DNA of 59,752 nt, taken from assembly GCF_019049325.1 (NCBI RefSeq), contig NZ_JAGMUO010000021.1, positions 1-59,752 on the forward strand, in the 5' to 3' direction. A program made the translations under genes and the position numbers. This DNA comes from Streptomyces sp. AC512_CC834. Lineage in GTDB: Bacteria; Actinomycetota; Actinomycetes; Streptomycetales; Streptomycetaceae. Position 1 is the stretch's first letter; every line of letters starts with the position of its first letter. Below the pieces are notes generated by a model, which saw nothing but the letters and a program-made list of their open reading frames with translations, ran no database searches and was not told the DNA's origin. This document shows positions 17,868-26,757 of the stretch, in pieces.

Positions 17868-18101
17868 GCATTTCCCGATTCGACATCGGGATCTGTGCGG
17901 TCGAGCTCGCGACGATCTATGTGGCGCAGCCCGTACCAGACCAGATCGGCGGCGGCCTGAGCCTGCAGGAAGCTGAGCTGGGATGGATCGTCATCGCCGG
18001 ACAACTCGGCTACCGATCAGCTTGACCCTTCTTGTCCCTCTGGCGGACATGTTCGACCAGCGCAAGCCCATGGCCGCACACCTTCTTCTCGCCGCGGTCA
18101 C
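17868..18101 (+). pseudogene. MFS transporter N-terminal remnant, frameshifted
   Basis: One frame reads VELATIYVAQPVPDQIGGGL then LGWIVIAGQLGY and stops at 18023. The neighbouring frame continues LTLLVPLADMFDQRKPMAA HLLLAAV until 18101. Together they match the first two or three helices of major facilitator proteins, including the LADMFDRR-type loop motif. The rest is absent, replaced by the repeat at 18102. Confidence 0.65.
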
Positions 18102-18166
18102 ACGAACCCCGCACCGTCCGTGGTTCCTGGGGGTCATGCGGCGCGGGCGGCGTTACTATCGCGTCC

Positions 18167-20218
18167 GTGACGGACGTGCTGAAGGAGCTTCGGGCGGGCG
18201 ATCCGTCTGCTCTGGGCCCCTGGAGCCTCCTGGGTGTGCTCGGTGAGGGCGGGATGGGGACCGTCTACCTGGGGAGGAGCGACCGGCGGGTCGGCGCCGT
18301 CAAGACGATGCGCGGGGAGTTCCTCGACGACCCCCGCTTCGCGGTCCGGTTCCGGCGCGAGTACCAGGCAGTTCAGGCGGTCCGCAGTACGTACGTCCCG
18401 CGTCTGCTCGGTGCCGACCTGTCGGGTCGGCAGCCCTGGATCGCCACGGAGTTCGTCGCGGGCCCGACCCTGGAGCGGTGCGTCGAGGAGCGTGGCCCCC
18501 TGCCGGCCGGGACCGTGCGGGCCCTGGGCGCGATGCTGGCTGCGGCGCTCGCCGCGCTGCACCGGGCCGGGGTGGTCCACCGGGACCTCAAGCCGTCGAA
18601 CATCCTGCTCGCCGCGGACGGGCCCCGCATCGTCGACTTCGGCATCGCCCGGCTGCCCGCCGCGACCGCGGTGACCGTGACCGGACAACGACCGGGATCC
18701 GCCGGCTACATGTCGCCCGAGCAGGTGCGTGGGCTCGAAGTCGGCACGCACAGCGACGTGTTCACGTTGGGCTCGGTGCTGGTGTACGCGAGTACCGGGC
18801 ACCACGCCTTCGGTGACGGCGGCCACGCGCTCGTCGACTACCAGGTCGCGCATGGGGAACCGGATCTGACGCGGGTACCGGCGCCGTTGGCCGATGTGCT
18901 GCGGAGCTGCCTGGACAAGGATCCGGCGGGGCGTCCCGAGGCCGGGGAACTGGCCGAGAGGTGGGGGCCGCCCACCTCCGCGTGGCTGCCCGGGCACGTC
19001 GAGCGGGACATCGACGAAGTCTGCCGGCGCATACGGCGGCTGACCGGAGTACGCCTCGGGCGGGGCGGACGCGGCGGCCCCGGCCCCGGTCCAGGCACCG
19101 GACCCGGGCGTCGGCGGCTGCTCGGCGGCCTGGCGGGCGGCGTCGTGCTGCTCACCGGGCTCGGGGGAACGGCCTGGTGGACAGGCCGGGACGAAACTGA
19201 CGGTTCCGGATCCGACGGTTCCGGATCTGGCGTACCGCTGTGGGACGGTGCGCCCGGTGAGCGCCCCGAGCCGTTGTGGAGCATGTCCGGGCTCGACCCC
19301 GACATGCCGTTCGGACCGGCACCCGCCGGTGACGTGCTGCTGGTCGGGGAATCCGGCCGGGTGACCGCGCTGGAGCCGGACACGGGGGACCGGCTGTGGT
19401 CGTTCCCGGCGGCGGGCGCGCCGGTGCCCCGCGCTCCCCGGCCGGTGCTGATCGGGAGCGAGGGCGTGCTGTGCGACCTGGACCCCGCCACGGGTGAGGT
19501 GACGCGGCGCGGGCCGGGCGGCCTGGCGCGGCTGCTCGCCGTCGAGGCCGACACGGCGTACGCGGCGGACCCGGACGGGCGTGTCGTCGCGGTCCCGCGG
19601 GGATCGGACGAGGCGCGGTGGCGGTCCGGGAAGGGGCTCACCCCCGAGGGTGCCGTCGCCGCGGCGGCGGACGGACGACTCGTGATCACCGGCAGGGCGG
19701 GAGCCGTCACCGCGCTCGACTCCGCCTCGGGGAACGTGAGCTGGACGGCGCGGGGTGCCGTGCACGGGCAGCGGACCGCCCTGGGTGGCGGATGCGCCGT
19801 GTTCGGCGAGACGGAACTGCGCGCCCTCGACCTCGACTCCGGGACACAGCGGTGGAAGACCCCCACCACCTGGGAGCAGAACCGGTTCGGAGCGCCGACC
19901 GTGCACGGCGGACTGGTCTACGTGGCCGAGCGGGACCTGATCCGCTGCCTGCGCTTGGCGGACGGCTCCGGCGTACGGGAGATCACCGGCGCCGGCGGCA
20001 CCTTCGCGTCGGCGCCGCCCGTCGTGGCGGCCGACGGTCTGTACGTGCCGATGGCAGCCGGGTCGGACGGGGTCGCAGCCCTCCCGCAGACCGGCGGGGC
20101 AGAGCGGTACCGCTTCGCGCCCCGGTCCGACGGGGACGGGGCCTGGGCGGTGGCTGCCGTCGGCCACGTGGTCGCCGTGCAGAACGGTGACCGTCTCCAC
20201 GCGCTGCCCCGGTTCTGA
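18167..20218 (+). CDS. Ser/Thr protein kinase with extracellular PQQ-like propeller (1st of 3)
   Basis: 683 residues from GTG 18167. The kinase domain has the Gly loop GEGGMG (26-31), catalytic Lys46, HRDLKPSN (138-145), DFG (157-159) and SPEQ, so it is predicted active. One membrane helix (about 318-338) leads to an outer region of repeated blades (DRLWSF, ALDSASGNVSW, ALDLDSGTQRW). It is a PknB/PknD-like membrane receptor kinase. TACTAT at 18154-18159 lies seven bases before the GTG with no Shine-Dalgarno, suggesting a leaderless mRNA. The promoter lies in decayed sequence, so its control may have changed recently. Longer upstream frames run into the remnants and are rejected. Confidence 0.88.
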   Translation: MTDVLKELRAGDPSALGPWSLLGVLGEGGMGTVYLGRSDRRVGAVKTMRGEFLDDPRFAVRFRREYQAVQAVRSTYVPRLLGADLSGRQPWIATEFVAGPTLERCVEERGPLPAGTVRALGAMLAAALAALHRAGVVHRDLKPSNILLAADGPRIVDFGIARLPAATAVTVTGQRPGSAGYMSPEQVRGLEVGTHSDVFTLGSVLVYASTGHHAFGDGGHALVDYQVAHGEPDLTRVPAPLADVLRSCLDKDPAGRPEAGELAERWGPPTSAWLPGHVERDIDEVCRRIRRLTGVRLGRGGRGGPGPGPGTGPGRRRLLGGLAGGVVLLTGLGGTAWWTGRDETDGSGSDGSGSGVPLWDGAPGERPEPLWSMSGLDPDMPFGPAPAGDVLLVGESGRVTALEPDTGDRLWSFPAAGAPVPRAPRPVLIGSEGVLCDLDPATGEVTRRGPGGLARLLAVEADTAYAADPDGRVVAVPRGSDEARWRSGKGLTPEGAVAAAADGRLVITGRAGAVTALDSASGNVSWTARGAVHGQRTALGGGCAVFGETELRALDLDSGTQRWKTPTTWEQNRFGAPTVHGGLVYVAERDLIRCLRLADGSGVREITGAGGTFASAPPVVAADGLYVPMAAGSDGVAALPQTGGAERYRFAPRSDGDGAWAVAAVGHVVAVQNGDRLHALPRF

Positions 20219-20367
20219 TCCCGGGGGCACCGGCCGACCGGAACGCGTCGGGAACCGCGCCCGCGGACCCCACGTCCTTGCCCAAGTGCCGGTTGGAGAG
20301 GCGAATTGGAGAGGCGAAACTGTCACCGCGTCACGTACTGGGCGCACGCGAGCGGAATGGGGGCACG

Positions 20368-22632
20368 ATGTCCACGTACGACTGTGGTCCGGTGGAGCTG
20401 CGTGACACGGATCCCACCCGGATCGGGGAGTACCGCCCCCTCGCGCGACGCCGGGTGGGCGTCTCCGCCCTGGAATACATCGCCCGGCACCGGGACGGTG
20501 ACACCGTCGCCCTGCTGGTACCGCACCCCGACGTGGCCGAGTCCGCGGCGCTGCTCCGGAGGTTCCGCGCGGAGAGCGACCTCGCCGCGCGGGCCGGCGG
20601 CGCTTGGACCGCTCCGGTGCGGGAGGCGGCCGAGCGGCATCTGGCCCTGGCGTTCCGCCCGGCCGTGACCCTCGGGTCCGCCGTCGAACGGCACGGCCCG
20701 CTGCCGGAGCACGCCGTGCGCGTCCTCGGCGCCGCGCTGGCCGAGGTGCTCGCGCGGCTGCACGCCCTGGTGCCCGCGCATCAGGGGCTCGCACCCCATA
20801 CGGTGCTCCTCGCCGCCGACGGGCCGTTGCTCGCCGGGTTCGGCCCCCTGGCGGCCGCGACCGGCATCGGCAAGGGGGACCGGGGCGGCAGCGGGCCGCG
20901 GCTCACGCTCGGCTTTCTGACCCCCGAGCAGGTCGCCGACGAGGCGCCCGGACCCGCCTCCGACGTGTTCGTGCTGGGGCTGCTGCTCGTGTACGCGGCC
21001 ACGGGAAGCGCGCCCTTCGTCCCGGTCACGCCGGACGCGCTCGCCACCGCCGAGCCCGATCTGAGCGGGGTGCCCGAAGGACTGCGGCCCCTGGTCACGC
21101 GCTGCCTCGACAAGGACCCCGCCCGCCGCCCCGCCCCGCACGCCGTCGCCGCCGGACTCGCGCCCGGGGGTGCCGCCGAGTTGCTGCGTGCGGACTGGCT
21201 GCCCGGGTCCCTCGTCGCGGAGCTGACCCGGCAGGCGGCGGATGTCCTGACGCTGGAGGCCCCGCAGGAATCCGGCCCCGCGGCCGACACCCTCGTCGCA
21301 CCGGCCCCGGCCGTACCGGACGCGCCGGCCGCCCCCACCCCGGCCGCGCCCACCCCGGCCGCGCCCACCCCGGGCGCCGCCACCTCCGTAAGGAATCCGA
21401 ACCGCCGGACCCTGCTCGCCGCCGCGGCCGGTCTGGTCGCGGGGGCGGGCATCGGCGGCGGTGGCTGGGCGCTCGCGGCGGCCGGGAAGCCGTCCGGACG
21501 CACCGGACCCACCGGACCGTCGGGGTCCGCCACCCGGTCGGACCGACCGGCACGGAGGGTGACCGGAACACCTCCCACCGCGCTCTGGCACTACGAGGCA
21601 CCGGCCTACACCGGAAGCCCCCTCGTGTGGAACGACAAGGCGCTGATCGTGCCTGCCGTCGGCAGCACCGACAGCATCGAGCTGAGCTCCGGGAAGGTGC
21701 TGTGGTCCAAGCCGCTCAACTGCGGCTGGGGCCCGGTCGTCGTTCACGACGATCTGCTGCTCACCAGCGACACGGTCGGTCTGGCGCGCTTCTCGGCCCG
21801 GACGGGCACCGTACGGGACCGGGACATGACGTTTCCCGCCACGGATCTCCTCGCCGAGGACGGCGGGCGCGTGTGGTTCGCGAACTCCAACCAGGACGGG
21901 GTGTACGACCAAATCGTCTGCTACGACGCCATGGAGCGCGAGGTGGTGTGGCGCGTCGAGCTGCCGAAGAGCTTCACGTATGTGTCGGACCAGGTGACGG
22001 CGACCCTCGGACGGAACCACCTCTACCTTCACCGTCGCGTGCTTCACGAACTGGACGGAGCGGAGGAGCAGGGCCAGATCCACTTCCTGGCCGTCGACCT
22101 CGCGTCCGGAGAGGCGAGCTGGGAGCAGACGTTCGGCAAGAAGACCGTGGAGAACCACTGCTGGGTCACGCCGGAGGGCGTGCTGTACGCCGGCGGTCGG
22201 TGGGACTTCGGGGCGTACGACCTGAAGACCATGCGCAAGTTGTGGACGTACGAGGGACCCGACGGTATCCGGCATCTGGGCGCGCGGGCCCTTCTGCTGC
22301 GCGGCGAGGCACTGTACGTGGTCGAGGAGAGCGGGTCCGTCTACTGCCTCGATCCCCGCGACGGCAAGGCGCGTTGGAGAGGGGACATCGCCCTGAGCAG
22401 CACGTTCGCCGCGCTGGCCGCAGGTCCGTCGGGGAGGCCGCTGTACCAGATGGCCGTCGCCTCGGTCCGGGCCCTCGACCCGGTGGACGGTGCGCCCCTG
22501 TGGGAGTTCAGCGGGGTGAGCGGCGACGATTCGGGAGGCTGGCGGGCCGTCAGCGGTTCGAAGACCGTCGTGTTCTCGCACGAGCTGGGCCACCACTACT
22601 TCGCGCTGCCCGTGGACGCCCCTCGTGACTGA
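20368..22632 (+). CDS. Pseudokinase with TM and PQQ-like propeller (2nd of 3)
   Basis: 754 residues from ATG 20368. It aligns along its length with the flanking kinases but lacks every catalytic element: no Gly loop, VALL instead of VA(I/V)K (Lys to Leu50), HQGLAPHT instead of HRDLKPSN (138-145; Asp to Gly140, Asn to Thr145), and GFG instead of DFG (157-159). Pro/Ala repeats (PAAPT) precede a membrane helix (about 347-370). The propeller has Trp-containing blades such as SGKVLWSK and DGKARWRG. It is probably a non-catalytic partner or decoy for the flanking active kinases. It overlaps the next gene by eight bases. Confidence 0.88.
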   Translation: MSTYDCGPVELRDTDPTRIGEYRPLARRRVGVSALEYIARHRDGDTVALLVPHPDVAESAALLRRFRAESDLAARAGGAWTAPVREAAERHLALAFRPAVTLGSAVERHGPLPEHAVRVLGAALAEVLARLHALVPAHQGLAPHTVLLAADGPLLAGFGPLAAATGIGKGDRGGSGPRLTLGFLTPEQVADEAPGPASDVFVLGLLLVYAATGSAPFVPVTPDALATAEPDLSGVPEGLRPLVTRCLDKDPARRPAPHAVAAGLAPGGAAELLRADWLPGSLVAELTRQAADVLTLEAPQESGPAADTLVAPAPAVPDAPAAPTPAAPTPAAPTPGAATSVRNPNRRTLLAAAAGLVAGAGIGGGGWALAAAGKPSGRTGPTGPSGSATRSDRPARRVTGTPPTALWHYEAPAYTGSPLVWNDKALIVPAVGSTDSIELSSGKVLWSKPLNCGWGPVVVHDDLLLTSDTVGLARFSARTGTVRDRDMTFPATDLLAEDGGRVWFANSNQDGVYDQIVCYDAMEREVVWRVELPKSFTYVSDQVTATLGRNHLYLHRRVLHELDGAEEQGQIHFLAVDLASGEASWEQTFGKKTVENHCWVTPEGVLYAGGRWDFGAYDLKTMRKLWTYEGPDGIRHLGARALLLRGEALYVVEESGSVYCLDPRDGKARWRGDIALSSTFAALAAGPSGRPLYQMAVASVRALDPVDGAPLWEFSGVSGDDSGGWRAVSGSKTVVFSHELGHHYFALPVDAPRD

Positions 22633-24916
22633 CGTGCCCGGCAGCCCCGACAGCCCCGGCGGCGGTTCACCGCTCCGGCCGCTGGACTTCGACGATCCCG
22701 AACGGATCGGCGGCTTCACGCTCCTGGGCCGCCTCGGCGGGGGCGGTATGGGCACGGTGTTCCTGGCCCGGTCGGCGGGCGGACGGGTGGTCGCCCTGAA
22801 GACGGTGCACGAGAGCCTCGCCCGCGAACCGGAGTTCCGGATGAGGTTCCGGGTCGAGGCGGAGGCCGCGCGGACGACCGGCGCCGAGCACGGGGCGACG
22901 GTCGTGGCCGCCGACACCCAGGGGGCGTTGCCGTGGCTCGCCACGGAGTACCTGCTCGGTCCGTCGCTCGCGGAGGCGGTCGAACACCACGGTCCGTTGC
23001 CCGAGCCCGCAGTCCGGGCCCTGGGCGCCCGGCTCGCTCGTGCCCTCGCCGGCATCCACGGCTCCGGAGTCGTCCACCGCGACCTCAAGCCGTCCAACGT
23101 CGTGGTCACCGCCGCGGGCCCGAAGATCATCGACTTCGGCATCGCCCGCGCCCTCGGCGCGGCGCGCATGACCCGTACCGGTCAGGTCGTGGGTACGCCC
23201 GCCTACATGTCGCCCGAGCAGGCCACGGGGCGCGACCACGAGCCGCCGGGCGATCTCTTCGCCCTGGGCGCGGTGCTGGTGTTCGCGGTCACCGGACACG
23301 GGCCGTTCTCCGGTGCCGACAACGCCGACGTCCTGTACCGGGTCCGGTACGGGGAACCGGACCTGACGGGCGTACCGCAGGCGCTGACCCCGGTGATCGC
23401 CCGCTGCCTGGCCAAGGACCCGAGGGAACGGCCCGGGGCCGCGGAACTCGCGGACGCCCTGAACGACGGAAACAGATACGGACACGGAGACGGAGACGGA
23501 ACCAGAGGCAGGCGCGGCGACGACGTGTTCGCCGCCCTGCTGCCCGGCCCCCTCCGCGCCGACCTCGGCCGGCGTGCGGCGGGGGTGTGGGACCTGCGAC
23601 CGGCCCGGCTGCCGCGCCCCGCGCCGCCCGAGGCACCGCGGTCGCAGTCCCGGGGACCGTCGCGTCGGCTGCTGCTGCTCGCCGGTGCCGGCACGGCGCT
23701 CGCGCTCGGCGGGGCGGGGGCGGCGTGGGCGGTCTTCGGGTCCGGCGACCGGGAAGCTTCGGGCACACCGCGTACGGCGGCGTCGTCCGGTCCGCCCGGA
23801 CTGGCGCCCGAGCCGCTGTGGACCTACGACGCCGGGGCGGACGCGACCCTCGAAGGCGTCAGGGACGGGGTCGCCGTGGTCCTCGTCGGTGACGGCGACA
23901 AGACCCGCAGGACGGCTCTCGGCCTCGACACCCGGACCGGGAAGGTGGTCTGGAAGCTCCGGCAGCGGCGCTGGGTTACCTTCGAGGACGCCGGGGAGGG
24001 CCGCTTCGTCCGCGACCTGACCAGCTACGCCGACCTGGAGCCGCCGATCTGCGCCCTCGATCCCGCCACCGGGGAAGTCACCCGGCTGCCGGGAGAGATC
24101 AACGGACCGGGCCTCGGAGAGCGCCGTGTGCTGGCCGCCACCGAGGACACCCTCTACCTGTGGTGCGAGCTGTCCGGCGACCTGTACGGCCCACCCGCGA
24201 TCACCGCGCACGCGACGGACAGCGGCGAGCTGCGGTGGATCCTGAAGGATGCCGAGGGGACAGCCGAGGGGCCGGCCGGAGCGGTGGCCGGTGATCTGCT
24301 GCTGGTCACGACGGACCGGCATGTCGTGGCGCGGGACCGGGCGGACGGGTGGGAACGCTGGAGGGTCGGCGCCGACTCCGGGCGCGTCGGCGACATCGGC
24401 GCCGCGCGCCCCGAGGCGATCCGGGACGGTGTCCTTCTCGTCGGCGGCAGCGAGGTCCGCGCGGTGGACGTCTCGGCAGGGAAGGTCCGCTGGCGCTTCG
24501 GCGCGGAGCGCTCGAACACCAAGGAGCGGCCCCGGTACGGCGTTCCCGTCGTCCACGGCGACACGGTCTACGTCGTCACCCGGGGAACCGAGTCCCCGGA
24601 CCGGCCGCGCGACCCCTACGAGTTGCTGGCGCTGCGGGCCGGTGACGGGCGGCTCCGGTGGTCGTACCGGGTCTCGGGAGAGGTCAGGCAGGACGTTCCG
24701 CCCCGGTTCCACGGCGAGACGCTGTACCTCGACACGGGTCTGATCCCCCAGCCCCTCCTCGCCGTGGACCTGGCCGCCCGCCGCCCGCCCTGGACCTACC
24801 GCAGTGGCCTGGCGGACGACGGGCGGTTGCCGTCCTGGTCCCGGACCTCCCTGCGCGTCGGCGGCGACCGCCTCCTCCTCTCCTGCCGCACCCACGTGCT
24901 CGGGTTCCCGCTGTGA
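22625..24916 (+). CDS. Ser/Thr protein kinase with PQQ-like propeller (3rd of 3)
   Basis: 763 residues, GTG start overlapping the pseudokinase stop by eight bases, so the two are co-translated. Active-site elements are complete: GGGGMG (38-43), VVALK with Lys59, HRDLKPSN (151-158), DFG (170-172), SPEQ. A low-complexity linker (GHGDGDG) precedes one membrane helix (about 345-367). The outer propeller has blades such as TGKVVWKL, SAGKVRWRF and DGRLRWSYR. The substrates are unknown; the pseudokinase and the two downstream membrane proteins are candidates by position. Confidence 0.9.
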   Translation: MTDVPGSPDSPGGGSPLRPLDFDDPERIGGFTLLGRLGGGGMGTVFLARSAGGRVVALKTVHESLAREPEFRMRFRVEAEAARTTGAEHGATVVAADTQGALPWLATEYLLGPSLAEAVEHHGPLPEPAVRALGARLARALAGIHGSGVVHRDLKPSNVVVTAAGPKIIDFGIARALGAARMTRTGQVVGTPAYMSPEQATGRDHEPPGDLFALGAVLVFAVTGHGPFSGADNADVLYRVRYGEPDLTGVPQALTPVIARCLAKDPRERPGAAELADALNDGNRYGHGDGDGTRGRRGDDVFAALLPGPLRADLGRRAAGVWDLRPARLPRPAPPEAPRSQSRGPSRRLLLLAGAGTALALGGAGAAWAVFGSGDREASGTPRTAASSGPPGLAPEPLWTYDAGADATLEGVRDGVAVVLVGDGDKTRRTALGLDTRTGKVVWKLRQRRWVTFEDAGEGRFVRDLTSYADLEPPICALDPATGEVTRLPGEINGPGLGERRVLAATEDTLYLWCELSGDLYGPPAITAHATDSGELRWILKDAEGTAEGPAGAVAGDLLLVTTDRHVVARDRADGWERWRVGADSGRVGDIGAARPEAIRDGVLLVGGSEVRAVDVSAGKVRWRFGAERSNTKERPRYGVPVVHGDTVYVVTRGTESPDRPRDPYELLALRAGDGRLRWSYRVSGEVRQDVPPRFHGETLYLDTGLIPQPLLAVDLAARRPPWTYRSGLADDGRLPSWSRTSLRVGGDRLLLSCRTHVLGFPL

Positions 24917-24943
24917 CACACCTGGCGGGTAGGGTCCTTCGAC

Positions 24944-25336
24944 GTGATCACAACACCCCCCGGCGCAGGCCGGGTTGACCTCCGACCCCGCCGGGTCACG
25001 CCGCGCCGTCTCGGCGCCGCCGCCGTGGTGTACGGCGTGTTCGTCGCGGGCTGGTACCTGGGCCAGCCCGTGACCCCCGACTGCCACGTCGATCGGGCCG
25101 CAGTCGACCGGGCCGAGAAGCGGTACGGAACCGAGCCGTCCGCCACGCCCGCACCTGCGTACAGCCCCATCCCGGCACCGTCGGCGTTTCCGGACCGCAG
25201 CTTTCTCGAAGACGCCCACACCGTGCCGTCCCCGCATGTCGAGACCCTGACGATCACCTCCTACGCCGTCACCTGCACGAACGACACGAGCGAACGCCCG
25301 CGCCTCCGGGCGTGGTTCGAGGGCGACTGGAGGTAG
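24944..25336 (+). CDS. Small membrane-anchored protein, paralogue of the next gene
   Basis: 130 residues, GTG start. One N-terminal membrane helix (RRLGAAAVVYGVFVAGWYLG), then a Cys-containing outer part and the ending RLRAWFEGDWR. TAGGGT eight bases before the GTG could be a -10 box, with no clear ribosome site. The helix, QPV motif and W-x2-GDW ending recur in the next gene. Function unknown; it follows the kinase cluster by 27 bases and may belong to it. Confidence 0.6.
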   Translation: MITTPPGAGRVDLRPRRVTPRRLGAAAVVYGVFVAGWYLGQPVTPDCHVDRAAVDRAEKRYGTEPSATPAPAYSPIPAPSAFPDRSFLEDAHTVPSPHVETLTITSYAVTCTNDTSERPRLRAWFEGDWR

Positions 25337-25342
25337 AGCAGG

Positions 25343-25732
25343 ATGCCCGCCTGGATAACGCTCCGCCGCCTCGGTGTCGTCACCACTCTGTACGCCGTGT
25401 TCCTGGCCGGGTGGTGGCTGGGCCAGCCCGTGCGGTCCGACGGCTGCCAGGAGGACCGGCACGCAGCCGGGGCCGACGACCGCCCCGTACCGATGGAACC
25501 GGCCGACCCCGGCCGTTACTTCGAGAACCTCGGCCTCGGCCTCGACCTCGGTCTCCTCGACTGGGCGGACGACATGGACGGCCGCCGCGACGGCGAGTAC
25601 GGTCCCGGCGACTACGGGTACGAGCTGCGGCACGGGTCCGGAACGTACGTCACGTCCGGCGCGGACCACACCTTCTGTTACTACACGAAGCGCGCCCGCC
25701 TGCTCGCGTGGGTCAACGGCGACTGGGGCTGA
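25343..25732 (+). CDS. Small membrane-anchored protein, second paralogue
   Basis: 129 residues, ATG six bases after the previous stop, with AGCAGG just ahead. It shares with its neighbour the opening RRLG...YAVFLAGWWLGQPV and the ending RLLAWVNGDWG. The middle is Asp/Gly/Tyr-rich (GEYGPGDYGYELRHGSG), and there are conserved Cys residues after the helix and near FCYYTK. A tandem duplication of an unknown exported protein. Its 3' end overlaps the convergent MerR gene by 20 bases. Confidence 0.6.
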   Translation: MPAWITLRRLGVVTTLYAVFLAGWWLGQPVRSDGCQEDRHAAGADDRPVPMEPADPGRYFENLGLGLDLGLLDWADDMDGRRDGEYGPGDYGYELRHGSGTYVTSGADHTFCYYTKRARLLAWVNGDWG

Positions 25733-26672
25733 CCCGGCCGGACCGTCGAAGGGCCTGGACCATCCAGGGCTGGAAGGGCAGATGACCGGGGACGACCTGC
25801 CAGTCGTTGACGGCCCAGACCAGGCGCCAGTACCGCTCGACGAGCGGGTCGTGCCCTGCTTCGAACTGCCGCGCCATCCACTCCCGCAGCTCCGTGCCGT
25901 CGGGGCGGCCGAGCACGGCCGCGAAGCGCTCCACGACGGCGTCGACCACCGGGACGGCTTCGGCGCCGCCCGGGGCGATGCCCGCCGCCCTCGCGTCGGC
26001 GACGGTCTGCCGGACGAACGGGACGAGCTCGGCCGCCTTCTCGCAGGCCGCGCCCGGCAGGGCCGCCGCGTCGGCGGGCGGGAGCGCGGCCTGCGCCATG
26101 CGCGCGCGGAAGTCGTCGTCGGCGATCAGCTCGGCCAGCTCCACCCATGCGGCGAGCTGGGCGTCGGACGGTTCGTCGGGAAGTTCGGGCAGGGCGGTGC
26201 GCAGAGCGGCGGCGGCACTGCGGGCCCGAGGCGTGTCGGCGCTGAGGCCGGCGACGAAGTCGGCCACCATGCGCCGTCGTTCGTCGGAGGTGAGGCGGGT
26301 GAGCCGGTGCATGAGAACTGTCTCCTCGGGACTTGATCCGCGCCGGGCAACGAGCCGCAGCATGCTGTGCCGCAGTCGCAGCGCGCGGAGCTGGAGGGCG
26401 GTGGCGTCGGCGTGCGCGGCGGCGACCTCGGCGACGGAGAGGTCGCCGTCCAGGACGCGGCGGACCGTGGTGAGGCCGACGTCCAGCTCCCGCAGGACGG
26501 AGATGAGGTGGAGCCGGCCGAGAGCCGCGTCGCTGTAACGGCGGTAGCCGGCCGGGGTGCGGGCCGTGGGCGGCAGCAGTCCGGTGTCCGAGTAGAACCG
26601 GATCGTCCGTACGGGCACGCCGGTACGGGCCGACAGTTCACCGATCGAGTGCGGGGGCGTCGCGCCGTTCAT
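25713..26672 (-). CDS. MerR-family transcriptional regulator
   Basis: 319 residues from ATG 26672 (the frame opens further upstream). The N-terminus IGELSARTGVPVRTIRFYSD and GYRRYSDAALGRL is a MerR winged helix-turn-helix. The long helical C-terminal part (about 80-319) is an effector domain of unknown ligand, with no Cys pattern of metal sensors and no TipAS signature that I recognise. It precedes the hydrolase gene on the same strand in position but reads away from it. Confidence 0.88.
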   Translation of the reverse strand: MNGATPPHSIGELSARTGVPVRTIRFYSDTGLLPPTARTPAGYRRYSDAALGRLHLISVLRELDVGLTTVRRVLDGDLSVAEVAAAHADATALQLRALRLRHSMLRLVARRGSSPEETVLMHRLTRLTSDERRRMVADFVAGLSADTPRARSAAAALRTALPELPDEPSDAQLAAWVELAELIADDDFRARMAQAALPPADAAALPGAACEKAAELVPFVRQTVADARAAGIAPGGAEAVPVVDAVVERFAAVLGRPDGTELREWMARQFEAGHDPLVERYWRLVWAVNDWQVVPGHLPFQPWMVQALRRSGRVSPSRR

Positions 26673-26757
26673 GACGCCCACCCTGCGGTCTCCAGCCACT
26701 GGAGAGTCAAGCCGTACGAGAGTCTCGTGGTCTCCTGCGCGGCCCGGCCGGCATCGG

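Noticed and set aside
18032..18166. Longer N-terminus for the first kinase
   Set aside because: This part overlaps the MFS remnant and the decayed repeat and reads MSLWRTCSTSASPWPHTFF, unlike any kinase N-terminus.
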